NCBI GenBank assembly: GCA_028583685.1 | Contig: JAMXIF010000042.1 | Coordinates: forward strand, 19,087,666-19,151,665 | DNA from: Petaurus breviceps papuanus | Lineage: Eukaryota > Chordata > Mammalia > Diprotodontia > Petauridae | Length of the DNA stretch: 64,000 nt | Direction: 5' to 3' | Shown here: piece after piece, positions 34,285 through 44,518 of the stretch | Layout: every line of letters starts with the position of its first letter | Position numbering within the stretch: position 1 is the first letter of the stretch | Position numbers and translations under genes: made by a program | Notes under the pieces: model-generated | The model's input: only the letters and a program-made list of their open reading frames with translations | The model's database searches: none | Told to the model about the DNA's origin: nothing

Positions 34285-34855
34285 TGTTAAAAGTTTGAAA
34301 GACATAGTTTTGGGGTAATTAATCATTTTATTAATCATGCTAGTAATAATAAAAGGTGTCAGTGGCACTCTGAAATGCCAAAGACCTCTCATGGAATTCA
34401 GTCAACACATATGCACTTGGAAGAGTGGGTGTTCTCGAGGGTAGCAATAATCTCTGATTAGTTAATAAGTAATGACAGAATGAATATTATAATGAGAGGT
34501 GGGTTTATTCTAATAAGAGTCTGGGGGAACCATTCAGTCTTAGTCTAAGAGACCTATCTCTTATGTAGACTACCCCCTTCTAGGGCAATCGAGAAAAACT
34601 CAGACCTGGCTGAATAAACACAATGGTCTGGAATTCACCTTAGATTAAATTCTTTGTGTGGTTCTCTAGTTGGGTGAGGCAACAACCCCCACCTGGGATA
34701 GAAAGTCATGTACCTTGGAGATTTGGTCAATCTCATCCATCAATAATGTCCTTCAGATGCACTCTTGACCTAGCAGAGAAAGAGGATCAAGGAGGGGAAA
34801 AAATCCCAGGTCTCCCCAATATTAACAATTAGTTATTTAATAATCATTTCTTTCA
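34285..34855 (-). mobile_element. Probable solo LTR inserted in L2
   Basis: The ~570 bp block splits an L2 copy. On the minus strand it ends '...cttttaaca', with AATAAA about 40 bases before that end, as at an LTR 3' edge. Its other edge is taken at the CA near 34855. A 5-bp duplication was not found, so edges and family remain open. Fossil, no internal viral genes. Confidence 0.5.
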
Positions 34856-35105
34856 ACCCTCTCTGTGAAGCTTTCACTGAGCCACATAACCCTGAAAACA
34901 AAGTAATTTCTCCTTTGAATTCTTACTGCACCGTCCTTTGTCTTAAATATATATGAAAATAAATCTGTCCCTGTTTATTTCAGAATATGTCCCACAATCC
35001 CTATTAGATTGTAAGCAGCTTGAAATCATGGGTCATGTCATCTTTGTCATTGTGTTCCAACACCCCCAAGTTCCTAGCACTTAGTAACTGTGCAATAAAT
35101 ACACT
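34856..35105 (+). mobile_element. L2 LINE 3' part, right piece
   Basis: 'tgtgaagctttcactgagcc', 'attagattgtaagcagcttg' and 'gtaactgtgcaataaataca' complete the L2 terminus that starts at 34215. Confidence 0.7.
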
Positions 35106-35107
35106 CA

Positions 35108-35312
35108 TGGGAACATAGAATCACGGGCTTTGGAGTTGCCAATATGGGCTTTACAGAGAATATAGTATAATGCTCTCATTTTACACTTGAGGAAACTTAG
35201 GCTTAGAGAAATGAAGTGACTTGCTCAAGGTCACAAAGCTAAAGTAGTGCTCAGTTTCTAACCTTCTTTTCTGAAGTTTAGTGCCCCTTTTAGTTTCACT
35301 ACACCATAGCTT
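35108..35312 (-). mobile_element. CORE-SINE
   Basis: 'catagaatcacgggctttgg', 'cttgaggaaacttaggctta', 'tgctcaaggtcacaaagcta' and 'tttcactacaccatagc' give the inverted copy. Confidence 0.65.
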
Positions 35313-35398
35313 CAATTCAATATTTCACTGGATTCATATGTATTTTCTGGCCCACCTTCCACACATCATTTTGTGCCTTTGGGTAAGCCACTTAATTT

Positions 35399-35699
35399 TT
35401 TTTTTAAAGCAATAGGGGTTAAGTAACTTGCTCAAGGTTACACAGCCAGTTATTTCTGGGTGTGGTGCTGAGTATCTGAGCCCAGATTTGATCCAGGTCA
35501 TCCCGACACTGGAGCCGGTGCTCTTACTCGCTGAGCCACCTGGCCGCCCCTAAGCAATTGGGGTTAAGTAACTTGCTCAAGGTTACACAGCCAGGTGTTT
35601 CTGGGTGGATGCTAAGTGTCTGAGCCCGGGATTCGATCTCCAGGTCTTCTCAACACTGGAGCCGGTGCTCTTACTCACTGTGCTACCTGGCCGCCCCTA
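35399..35699 (-). mobile_element. Dimeric short tRNA SINE, subfamily B
   Basis: Two head-to-tail monomers share one poly-A tail (poly-T at 35399 on the plus strand). On the element strand the left arm is 35697-35551 and the right arm 35550 to about 35406. The join reads aattgctta|ggggcgg with no A-tail between arms. A perfect 15-bp target-site duplication, taagccacttaattt, lies at 35384-35398 and 35700-35714, so the dimer inserted as one unit. The left arm carries agaaacacctgg, the right arm agaaataactgg. The element interrupts a MIR-like sequence. See the matching dimer at 49582. Confidence 0.9.
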
Positions 35700-35829
35700 T
35701 AAGCCACTTAATTTCTAAAGGTTTCAGTAGTATTTCCTGTATTTTTTGGTGGGGGGTAGAGGAGAGTATAAAAAGAAAAGTGTAGATGTCTTCCACTACA
35801 GAAACATGTTGACAACTCCTCTGTTTTGT

Positions 35830-35975
35830 ATAGCTTCAGAGTCATCTGGGACACTAAGAGGTTAAGGGACCTACTCAGAGGTCACTTAGCTTGAATAGGG
35901 CAGGGCCAGTCCTTGAAGCGAGGTGTTCCTGACACCAAGGGCAGTGCTTTTTACCACTACACTGCACCACAACAG
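35830..35975 (-). mobile_element. CORE-SINE, short
   Basis: 'cactaagaggttaagggacc', 'agaggtcacttagcttgaat' and 'ccactacactgcaccac' are the inverted CORE and head. Confidence 0.55.
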
Positions 35976-36299
35976 AGGCAAAGAGTTCAACAAGGCCATC
36001 TTCTAAGTTTTCTTTCAGCAATTAGAATCTTTGGTTGTACAATCTTCTTCTGTGTATTTCACTATTATATCACTCTTTCAAATGTCCCGTCCATTCTAGG
36101 ATATTCTGTGGGCAGGTTGGGTGTCCCAGAGCAGTAGGTCATGCTAATACAACTCTATATCTCTGGGTCCTAGGGATAGAGTAGCTTCAGAGGAATCTAT
36201 ATTTCTATTATTCATAGTTGTAGCTCATGAATCCCCACTGATATACTTCACATATAACAAATCAGTCAAAATGACACAGTGAGCATGGAATCAAAAACA

Positions 36300-37110
36300 T
36301 TTTTTTCAACAGAAGGCAACAAATGTTGAGTGTTGGAGGGGATGTGGGAAAATTGGGACACTAATGCTCTGTTGATGGAATTGTGAACTGATCCAACCAT
36401 TCCAGAAAGCAATTTGGAACTATGCCCTAAAGGGCTATAAAACCTTGCATACCCTTTGATCCAGCAATACCATTGCTAGGTCTATATCCCAAAGACATGT
36501 GAAAAAGGGAAAAGGACCTATCTGTACAAAAATATTCATAGCAGCTTTTATTTTTTTGTGGCAGCTAAGAATTTGAATTCAAAGACCTGTCCATCAGTTG
36601 GGGAATGGCTAAACAAGCTGTGGTATGTGATTGTAATGGAATATTATTGTGCTACAAGAAATAAAAAACAGGATGATTTCATAAAGACCCGGAAAGACTG
36701 TTAAGAACTGATGCATAGTGAAATGAACAGAACCAGGAGAACATTGTACACAGTAACAGCAATATTGTTCCATGAAGAATTGTGAATGATTTGGTTATTC
36801 TCAGCAATATAATGATCCCAGACAATCCCAAAGGACTAATGATGAAGCATACTATCTACCTCTAGAAGAAGAACTGATATTGATTAAATACAGACTGAAG
36901 CATCTATTTTTTTTTTACTTTCTTTCATTTTTTTCCCTTTATTTGTCTTCTTGTACAAAATAACTAATATGAAAATGTTTTACATTGACCTATATATGAC
37001 CTATATCTGATTGCTTAGCATCTCATGAAGGGAAGAGGGTAGGGAGGGAGGAAAGGATAGAATTTGGAACTCAAAAACTTTAAATAAAAATGTTAAAAAA
37101 TAAAAAAGTT
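36300..37110 (+). mobile_element. L1 LINE 3' end (~0.8 kb)
   Basis: 'gaggggatgtgggaaaattg', 'tttggaactatgccctaaag', 'tttgatccagcaataccatt', 'cagttggggaatggctaaac', 'aacagaaccaggagaacatt' and 'gtacacagtaacagcaatat' run in the order of the marsupial L1 3' UTR. It ends in 'aataaaaatgttaaaaaata'. A 5'-truncated insertion of moderate age. Confidence 0.85.
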
Positions 37111-38289
37111 GGCAGCACAAGAAAAATTAAAACATAACGTTCCCCTGATAAAACTGAAAGCTACTTTCTTAACAAGTCAAACAGTTTCCATGGGGGACAA
37201 TGAGCAGAAATTTATAAAATCACCACATGGAGGCATATGAGAAGGGAATACCTGTGAATATGGCAACTTACAACTCTACTAATTTTGAAGTCTTTGGTGT
37301 CCTTTAAAAAAAAAAGTCTGCACCACCAGTCACTGAATGGCAAAATCTCTCCTCTTTTGGACCTTTCCACTCTACTGTTAGATGAGGTTACTTTTCTGCT
37401 TGCTGCTACACTCATTCTACTCCCTCTCAACTTCTGGTGAAGTATCAAATTCTTTCAGCAAAACAGAGATAATAATCCTGGCATTGTCAAGGCCTTTCCA
37501 TCTTGCTTCATTGGCTAGTCTCTGAGGAATTTCCACCACTTAAGCAGTAGATTGCAGTGCAAAGAAAGGGAAAAGTAGAAAGATTTCCCTCCATACGGTT
37601 TTTCCATGCAGACTTTTTTCCCCTTCCAATTTGTCCTTCTAACTCTCAAATGGCAATTCTGACGCTGATGTCTTCCTGTGAAGGCTCTTCTCCTACCCAC
37701 TTTGAGTTCTAGTGATGGACAACACTATCGTTCCAAAGCAGTCTCTTGGGTAAAAGGCCTCATCTTCATATCATGGTAAGGAAACAGAATCTGTATTTCT
37801 TTTAGCCAAAGAACAGGTAGTCAACAGACAATTATCCCTTAGTCATCAAAAATTTATATGTATTAGGATTTCCTAGCTATCAACATCAAATTCCTCATAT
37901 CAATCAAAATTAAATTAAATCCTAGGAAATAGGTCATTTTGGCCATCGTTTTTTTTAATAAGTGATTTTCTTCTGAAGCAATGATTTTTCAGTGCTTCTC
38001 ACACAAATGTCTTTGTTCTTGAGCCTTTCAATCAATAAAATTGTCCCTATCAGAAAGAAGCATCATCTTACACCAAGGAATTCAACAATATAGCTAATTC
38101 AACTCTCCAGGCATAATTCCTATGAAAGGAGCAGTAAAAACAATATGCAAAGAGAACTTGGCGAATATTGCTTTCTTCCTTTGGTAGGGAGTGGAGAAGG
38201 GTGGGAACTATTGTCTATTAGTATTCCTGTATTGTCCCAAAGGACCACTTGGAAGGTTTATAGGCCCCCACAGGAAATAGAGGAAAAAA

Positions 38290-38505
38290 TAGATGATTGA
38301 CAGACACGTACCTGGTCTCCATGTCCTCTGCCCTTCAGCATTGTATTTCTCTTTTTTTCATATGTTTAAGGCTTGTTTCCTTCACTGCACTATATGTTTC
38401 TAAGGCCAGGGACTCTATCTCACCTATCATTTTATTCACCACATACACTCAAGTTAGCATAATACCACCTACCCACAATAAATGCTCAATAAAAAATTTG
38501 AACAA
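38290..38505 (+). mobile_element. L2 LINE 3' end
   Basis: 'ctaaggccagggactctatc' and 'acaataaatgctcaataaaa' are L2 terminal blocks; the rest is diverged. Confidence 0.6.
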
Positions 38506-38507
38506 AC

Positions 38508-38700
38508 GAATGAATGAAAAAGCATTTCTTAAGTGTTTATTATGTTCCAGTCACTGTGCTAAGTGCTGAGGATACAAAAACAAAAGATACTCCCTACACT
38601 CAAGGAGCTTGCATTCTAATCAGAGAGACAAGCATATAGGAGTGTGATGACTGGTGAGTAAAGAAAGGACCTAAAGAAAAAAATCTCCTCTCTATAAATA
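38508..38700 (-). mobile_element. L2 LINE 3' end
   Basis: 'aagcatttcttaagtgttta', 'gtgctaagtgctgaggatac' and 'tcaaggagcttgcattctaa' are the inverted L2 terminus, tail-to-tail with the preceding copy. Confidence 0.75.
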
Positions 38701-39072
38701 TAATTTCATGAAATTAAATATATGGTAAATAAGCTTCCTTACCTGCTATACACAGTATTGGGACCCTGACCACAAGAGGATATTTGAGTCCCTCACTACA
38801 TTCAGGCACAACTAGTGTCAGTTATTTACATTTTTACTTTTCCTATAACTATTTGTGGGGTTCCATTACTACAAAATTCCTAGAGCATGAGTGGGTTTGT
38901 CCAGATGGCCTCTGGAGTCCCTTATTTCTCTAGAGCTATGATTCTCTGATTCCAAATTCAGCCATGAGTTAAATGCTAAAGTACCTGGCACAACTTGCAG
39001 AATTTCAGAATCATCACTGATACAGAAATGCAAACTGAAGCTATATCTAATGGTTTTATCACAAACTCTTAG

Positions 39073-39316
39073 TGTTGTTGTTTAGTCATTTTTCAGTCAT
39101 GTCCAACTCTTTGTAGTTTTCTTGGCAAAGGTACTGTAATGGTTTGCTGTTTCCTTGTCCAGCTCATTTTACAAATAAGGAAACTGAGGATAATGAAGTT
39201 AAATGACTTGCCCAGGGTCACACAGCTAGTAAGTATCTGAGGCTGGATTTGAACTCAGGAAGAGGAGTTTCCTGATTCCAGGCTCAACATTCTTTCCACT
39301 GTGCCATCTAGCTGCA
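39073..39316 (-). mobile_element. MAR1-type SINE, full length
   Basis: 'gttgtttagtcatttttcag', 'gtccaactctttgtagtttt', 'aaataaggaaactgaggata', 'ccagggtcacacagctagta' and 'ctgtgccatctagctgc' form the complete inverted element. It supplies the C-terminal end of the 156-codon minus frame at 39696-39226. Confidence 0.85.
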
Positions 39317-39319
39317 CTA

Positions 39320-39720
39320 CAGAAAAGCAGAACCACCTTCTCCCCCTTTCCAAGCATGGCCTTAGAACCCAAGATGCCAGGGGGAGAAATATTCATAAAA
39401 AGCACCACTCTTTCCTTCTCATCAATGAACCAAAGAAAACATAGAGACATACTCAAGTAAGAGAAATATATATATATTTCCTGATGCCTCAGACATTTAC
39501 CATGATAGGATTCTGTCCTGCAAGCAACCAACCAAATCAATCCAAAAAAAGCTATCAAGAGCCATTTGCCATTCTGGCAAGTGGTAACCCTCCTGCTGAT
39601 GCTTTCACCCCACACCATTAGATTGTCTTCCTCCTCAATTCTCCCCTGTATTTCACCTGATTCCAGTGCCACGATGAGGCTTCCCAAAGCTTCCACAGTT
39701 ACAGTCCAGAAAGCTGAGCT
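39320..39720 (-). other. Open frame in unique sequence, function unknown
   Basis: A minus-strand frame runs without stops from about 39720 (after a TGA) through unique sequence into the MAR1 SINE, 156 codons from a GTG at 39696. The unique part includes ALESGEIQGRIEEEDN and a hydrophobic KWLLIAFFGLIWLVACR. A donor-like 'catggtaaatg' lies about 39500. I do not recognise the protein and there is no good start. It may be an exon remnant, a pseudogene or chance. Confidence 0.15.
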
Positions 39721-39868
39721 TCAGTCAAACCTTATCACTAACCAGTTGTGTGACTTTGGGCAAGTCATTGTAGTTCTATGGACCTCCGCTTGTAAATGAA
39801 AGCTTGTAAAATGAGAGGGTTGAAGCCTGAGACTGCTAAGGTCCGTTCTAACTCTTACTTGTCATAAT
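39700..39868 (+). mobile_element. tRNA-head SINE with CR1/L3-type tail
   Basis: 'agttgtgtgactttgggcaa', 'aaatgagagggttgaagcct' and 'aaggtccgttctaactctta' give CORE and tail. Confidence 0.65.
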
Positions 39869-40055
39869 TCCTATCATAAGAGTTGCCAGTAGGAGTATGC
39901 ACCAAGGGCTTAGGATCAACGGTCTTTAAGGGACTTTCCAGCCCCCAGCAATCTTTAGAACCATAAGTGCAAGTGAACACTTCCAGTGAAACAAAACCTG
40001 TAGTTAACAGTAGGAAGACTAGGGCAGAAATGGTCTGAGTTGTACAGAATGCCAT
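39855..40055 (-). other. Candidate small secreted-protein exon
   Basis: A 66-codon frame from ATG at 40055 opens MAFCTTQTISALVFLLLTTG, resembling a signal peptide although without an N-terminal charge. A hydrophilic part with two cysteines (CTYGSKDCWG) follows. At the end the frame meets 'acaagtaagag', which matches a 5' splice site, so it could be a first exon. The last few residues fall in the tail of an antisense SINE, which argues for chance or recent exonisation. No family recognised. Confidence 0.15.
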
Positions 40056-40484
40056 AAGGAAAGGTAGCAGAGGAAATGCAGAGAAAGGAAAGGGAGACCT
40101 TGAGGGAAGATACCAGGAGGTGAACCTCCTTCTTAAAATTCAAAACACACTTTCAGAAAATTAGCATTCCTTTTTGAACCATAGTTATTATAACATTTAA
40201 AGCAAATAGGTAATATAAATTAGGAGTCTATTCCAATAAATGTCTTAATGGATAGAGCTGCTGCCTTTCTTAGATGCATTTATCAAGCAGATAAAAGAAA
40301 CAACATAAAATAATAATAATTGTCCCCTACATTTTAGAGTATTCTTGCAGTTTTCATAAACTTTTCCTTTCACTAGAGGTCTTCAAGCAAGGTTGAGGTA
40401 ACTACTTGTGTCAGGATTTTTGTAAAGGGAATTTTCATTTAGGTTTTTAAATTCATTTAGAATGTAGTCTCTAAACCTGAGACT

Positions 40485-40575
40485 CATTGATTCTGTCACC
40501 ATGCATTGTTTCATCTGATCCTCACAACAGCCCTGTGAGGGAGGCAGGGGCAGTACAATTACCCCTATTTTACAG
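40485..40575 (-). mobile_element. CORE-SINE fragment
   Basis: 'ttcatctgatcctcacaaca' and 'cccctattttacaggtggga' are inverted Mon-1/MIR blocks. Confidence 0.65.
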
Positions 40576-40992
40576 GTGGGAATGCAGAGGCAGTGTGGTT
40601 TGGAAGAAGGAACGCTGCTTTAAGAACAGGAGGCTGTTGTTGTTCAGTCATTTTCAGCCATTCTTTGTGATCCCATTTGGGGTTTTCTTGCCAATGATCC
40701 TGGACTGGTTTGCCATTTCCTTTGCCAGGTCATTTTACAGATAGAGAAACTGAGGCAAACAGGGTTAAATGGTTTTGCCCAGGGTCACACAGATAGCCAG
40801 GTTTGAACTCAAGAAGATAAGTCATTCTAACTTCAAGACTGGCTGCCTAGAGTCAGGGGACATGGTTTCAAATAATGCCTCTGATTCTTACTACTTATGT
40901 GACCTTGAACAAGTCAACCTCCCTGAGCTTCAGTTTCCTCACTTGTAAAATGAGAGGTTTGTACTAGATGATCTTCTGCTTAATTCTAGTAT
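40576..40992 (+). mobile_element. tRNA-head SINE with CR1/L3-type tail, split
   Basis: The head 'gaggcagtgtggtttggaag' lies before, and 'catgtgaccttg'-type CORE plus 'gaggtttgtactagatgatc' and 'tattctatgatccca' lie after, a MAR1 SINE inserted at about 40630-40850. Confidence 0.65.
40630..40850 (-). mobile_element. MAR1-type SINE nested in another SINE
   Basis: 'gctgttgttgttcagtcatt', 'tttgccatttcctttgccag', 'gagaaactgaggcaaacagg' and 'cccagggtcacacagatagc' form the inverted copy. It separates head and body of the older SINE at 40576-40992. Confidence 0.8.
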
Positions 40993-41097
40993 TCTATGAT
41001 CCCATGAGAAACCAAGGCCAACACGGGATCTCTAACCCATCAAGGTCATCTGACTGTCAAGCTAGACTAGAATTCTTCTTCATAGAACAATATTCCT

Positions 41098-41241
41098 TGG
41101 GGCATCTAGATGGTGCAGTGAATAGAGCACCGACTCTGGAGCCAGGAGGACCTGAGTTCAAATCCAACCTCAGACACTTAACACAAAAACTAGCCATGTG
41201 ACCTTGGGCAAGTCACTTAACCCCAATTGCCCTCCAAAAAA

Positions 41242-41245
<4 letters not shown>
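41098..41245 (+). mobile_element. Short poly-A tRNA SINE, subfamily A
   Basis: 'gatggtgcagtgaatagagc', 'gagttcaaatccaacctcag', 'aaaactagccatgtgacctt' and 'aattgccctccaaaaaagca' define it. The target-site duplication (gaacaatattcctt before; gaacaatgttcctt after the GA repeat) shows that the repeat grew inside the element's tail. Confidence 0.85.

Positions 41246-41300
<55 letters not shown>
41246..41300. repeat. (GA)n microsatellite in a SINE tail
   Basis: About 27 GA units between the SINE's 'caaaaaagcaaa' and its right target-site duplication. Confidence 0.95.
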
Positions 41301-41549
41301 AATGTTCCTTTCACAAACCTATGCTGCCAGAATTACATATTCACCTCTCTGTAGCTATTAGTTAAATTTGGGAATGAAATCAGTGCAGAATCATCTACTC
41401 TAATTTGACAGGGCTCACCCCTCCCTAGAGGAATTCCCTCTACCACAGCCACTGACAGTGGTCTTCATATTTAGGGAATCATTCCCACCAAAGGTAGCCC
41501 ATTCTATTAGAACATTGTCCCCTTCTTTCAAATGAAATTAACTTCTGAC

Positions 41550-41985
41550 AGAATCATAGACTGTCGAAGCTGAAAGGAACCACAGAGATCATCCAGTCCA
41601 AATGTACCTGAACCAGAATTTTCTTGGTGACACACTGAGCAGGTGGTCAGCTAGCTTTGGCTTAAAGAGCTCTTAAGGATTTTTTATTCATCCTGCTTCT
41701 ACTCTCTGGCTCCACGCAGAATAAGTTTCATCCATTTTCAAAACTGACCATTCTAATATTGGAAGATAGCTATCAGGTCTCACCCAAATCTTCTGTAGCC
41801 CAAAAATTGCCAGGTTCTTCATGATTCTCCTTTGACATGGTTTGCAGCATCCTACCCATCCTGATCTCCCTCTTGTGGACATGGTTTACTTTGTCGATTT
41901 CCTTCCTAAAATGTGATGTATTGAATTAAATTTCCTACTCCAGATGTAATAGTCACATTCAGACCATTATTGATTAATGGAAGCT
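41550..41985 (-). mobile_element. CR1/L3 LINE 3' fragment
   Basis: 'aatcatagactgtcgaagct', 'agagatcatccagtccaaat', 'gaagatagctatcaggtctc', 'tcttgtggacatggtttact' and 'ttccttcctaaaatgtgatg' follow the antisense CR1/L3 order from its ATTCTATG-type end inward. Confidence 0.7.
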
Positions 41986-42339
41986 TGGGAAGGGGCCAGG
42001 TGTTACACTGAAACATTGCCAATGCTATAGCATTAGAGATGCCCTGACCTTGTCCAAGGGCCCTACTCCTGTCCTACCCCTATTTTAATCCAAGGTTTCT
42101 ATCATCACTGACCTTGACTCCACCATAATTAATTAGTATGGGATCTACTAATAAAGAAAGACAGCCCATTGGAAAGAAAAACCTCATAAAGCCCATTCTT
42201 TGAAAATCCAAACCCAGAGACTGAACACTGTCTTGCTTCAAAAGTGAGAGATTCAATAGCTGTTAATCCTGAACTTTCCAAAGAATTAAAAATTAGAAAA
42301 CTTTGATTAGGATGGTAAGCACACACATTCTATGTCAAA

Positions 42340-42660
42340 ATAGCTTTATCTCAAGATGTTATTTGTATACAATTCTTCCAAAAGTGCTACAAATACATAA
42401 AAATTGGCATATGTTAAATCACAATAAACTTTGTTTCAGAAAGTCACTTTAAGTTTGTGGTAATATAATTAAGCCTTATTAATATGTTGTTTATTTAACA
42501 GATTAAAAATGCATAAGGAGCTTGTCCCATTCATCTTAATTAGACAATATGCTTGTCACAATTATTTGCTTTATATTTTCATTTTCCATGAACATTTGGA
42601 GGGTACTCATTGATTCTATTAGAATAGACTTTCCCCTTGGTTTGTAATGACTGTGATCTC
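42340..42660. other. Candidate conserved noncoding element
   Basis: A repeat-free AT-rich block with homeodomain-like cores ('cttaattagacaatatgctt', 'cacaattatttgctttatat'). No open frame. Constraint is inferred from texture only. Confidence 0.25.
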
Positions 42661-42884
42661 AATGCCATGACCCTCTGGAGAATCCACACAGCATTTTTGC
42701 ATTGTCCCTCTGCCAACACTCTACAGTCAGAGCAACACTCAAGGGCTAATCAGCCCTGAAGCAGAGAGTGTATATAAGGATTTTGGTGGCTGTCCCAAGT
42801 ACCTGTAGTCTCCTGAGTTACAGACAAAGAAACACTGAGCACCCAAATCCAAATGCTACTTCTGTAGATTTCTCCTGACATGGG

Positions 42885-43045
42885 CTAGATCATAGACCCA
42901 GAGCTAATTTAGTTGAAGATATTCATTTTACAGATAGGGAAACTGAGGCTAAGAAAGAGATAATAAGTTGTTAAGGATTATAGAACTAGTACCCAGACCC
43001 AGATTTCCTTGTACTCAGTTCCATGCACTATATAATACTGCTTAA
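42885..43045 (-). mobile_element. CORE-SINE
   Basis: 'cattttacagatagggaaac' and 'gttaaggattatagaactag' with the inverted head 'ttccatgcactatataatac' give an antisense copy. Confidence 0.6.
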
Positions 43046-43336
43046 TGGAGCTTAAATTAAGCATAGCTTATATGACCTACTTTGAGTTTCTCCCCCAAAT
43101 TGCCTTGGTACTTGTGGGTTTGGTCTCTGGAAGGTAGTTATTTCTCTCAATTTTATGGCACCTGTGAGTTTGCACTCTTAAAACATTAGTTAAGAAGACT
43201 TACATGTGAGTTTTACTTTAAGAGGCAGCAAATAAAGGCCATTATCCCAAGGTGATGGACTTTACTTACACTGCATAGAAAGAACAGTGGCTACAAATTA
43301 TTCCCACCATAAACAACTTAAGACACATTCTCTCAT

Positions 43337-43378
43337 ATAGATAGATAGATAGATAGATTCTCATATATATATATATCT
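43337..43378. repeat. (ATAG)n and (AT)n microsatellite
   Basis: Five ATAG units followed, after 'ttctc', by about seven AT units. Confidence 0.9.
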
Positions 43379-43798
43379 AGCATCAGGGAGAAGATGGACA
43401 TAAACAGAGTACAAGGGGAATGAGCACATGTGAGGAACACATCCATGTTGCAAGACGTGCTAGTACTGGACACAATGCTATTTCTCCCTTTGTGGAGTCC
43501 TCAAGCCATTTTCCCAGGATGCACTGTCTCTCCTGGCAGGGGCTGATTATCTGAGATTCTAGGGTCTATTACTTTCTGCTATTGCTGTCAGAGACAGCTC
43601 TCTCAAGTCCATAGTCATCTCTTTTCTTTGGAACCAAATGTTTACTTCTTACCTCAAGTTGTTCCCCTTAGGTTCCCTCTCTACGTCCAGGCATATCAAA
43701 AAGAGTGGGAGGGAGAGAGGAGAAGAAATTCCCTCTCCACTCTGTCTGTTTTTATCTTTGTCTCTTTATCTCTGCCCCTCTCCATCTCAATCTCTGTC

Positions 43799-43800
<2 letters not shown>

Positions 43801-43832
<32 letters not shown>
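43801..43832. repeat. (AC)n microsatellite
   Basis: Sixteen AC units after a CT-rich stretch (43745-43800). Open frames rich in THTHTH (43638-43983) are translations of it. Confidence 0.97.
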
Positions 43833-43834
<2 letters not shown>

Positions 43835-44357
43835 AAAGTCATAAATCAAAAGGAAACTTCGGTCTATGTATAATTTCTTCCCCTCAGAAGCAGCTGATGA
43901 AAATATGCAGCAGAATCACAAGGCAGAAACAGGTTTGGACTCATACACAATCTGATAGGGTAGATTTTGGATATTGCTGGTGAACACCAAATCCTGTTTG
44001 GAAGAGGAAGGATCACAAATTTTGAGTCAATGTGATCCCCCTTCTACCTCAAGAAGGGAAATGCCTGGACAGCATCAGTTTGGGATTTGCCTCATGGGTA
44101 ACTGGGTTTAAGAATTCAAGGATCAAATGTCTAAGTGAGTAAAAGGGATCTCTTGATGTAGCATGCTCCTTAAAGAAAGAAGATAATCTGTATAGTGCCT
44201 GTCCCATCTACTCACAGAGCCAACTTCTAGTTATTTGGACAACGTAGGTCTGTTAGGAGAGAGGTTGCCTGTTTAACAGCCCCCAACATATGTTTATATG
44301 CTTAGGAAGTCTACACCATAAGTTAGTAGTATGTCTTGAAGGGGATGATCTAGAACT

Positions 44358-44518
44358 ATTTTTTTTTTAAATAAGCAATTGGGGTTAAGTAACTTGCTCA
44401 AGGTTACACGGCCAGTTATTTCTGGGTGTGGTGCTAAGTATCTGAGCCCAGATTTGATCCCCAGGTCATCCCAACACTGTAGCCGGTGCTCTTACTCGCT
44501 GAGCCACCTGGCCGCACC
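44358..44518 (-). mobile_element. Short poly-A tRNA SINE, subfamily B, monomer
   Basis: Poly-T, 'caattggggttaagtaactt', 'agttatttctgggtgtggtg' (right-arm type) and 'gagccacctggccgcacc' give the inverted monomer. A perfect 12-bp duplication, tgatctagaact, lies at 44346-44357 and 44519-44530. Confidence 0.9.

Noticed and set aside
42770-42790. TATA-box promoter at 'gtgtatataaggattttg'
   Set aside because: Isolated TATA-like string; no coding exon, CpG island or initiator downstream.
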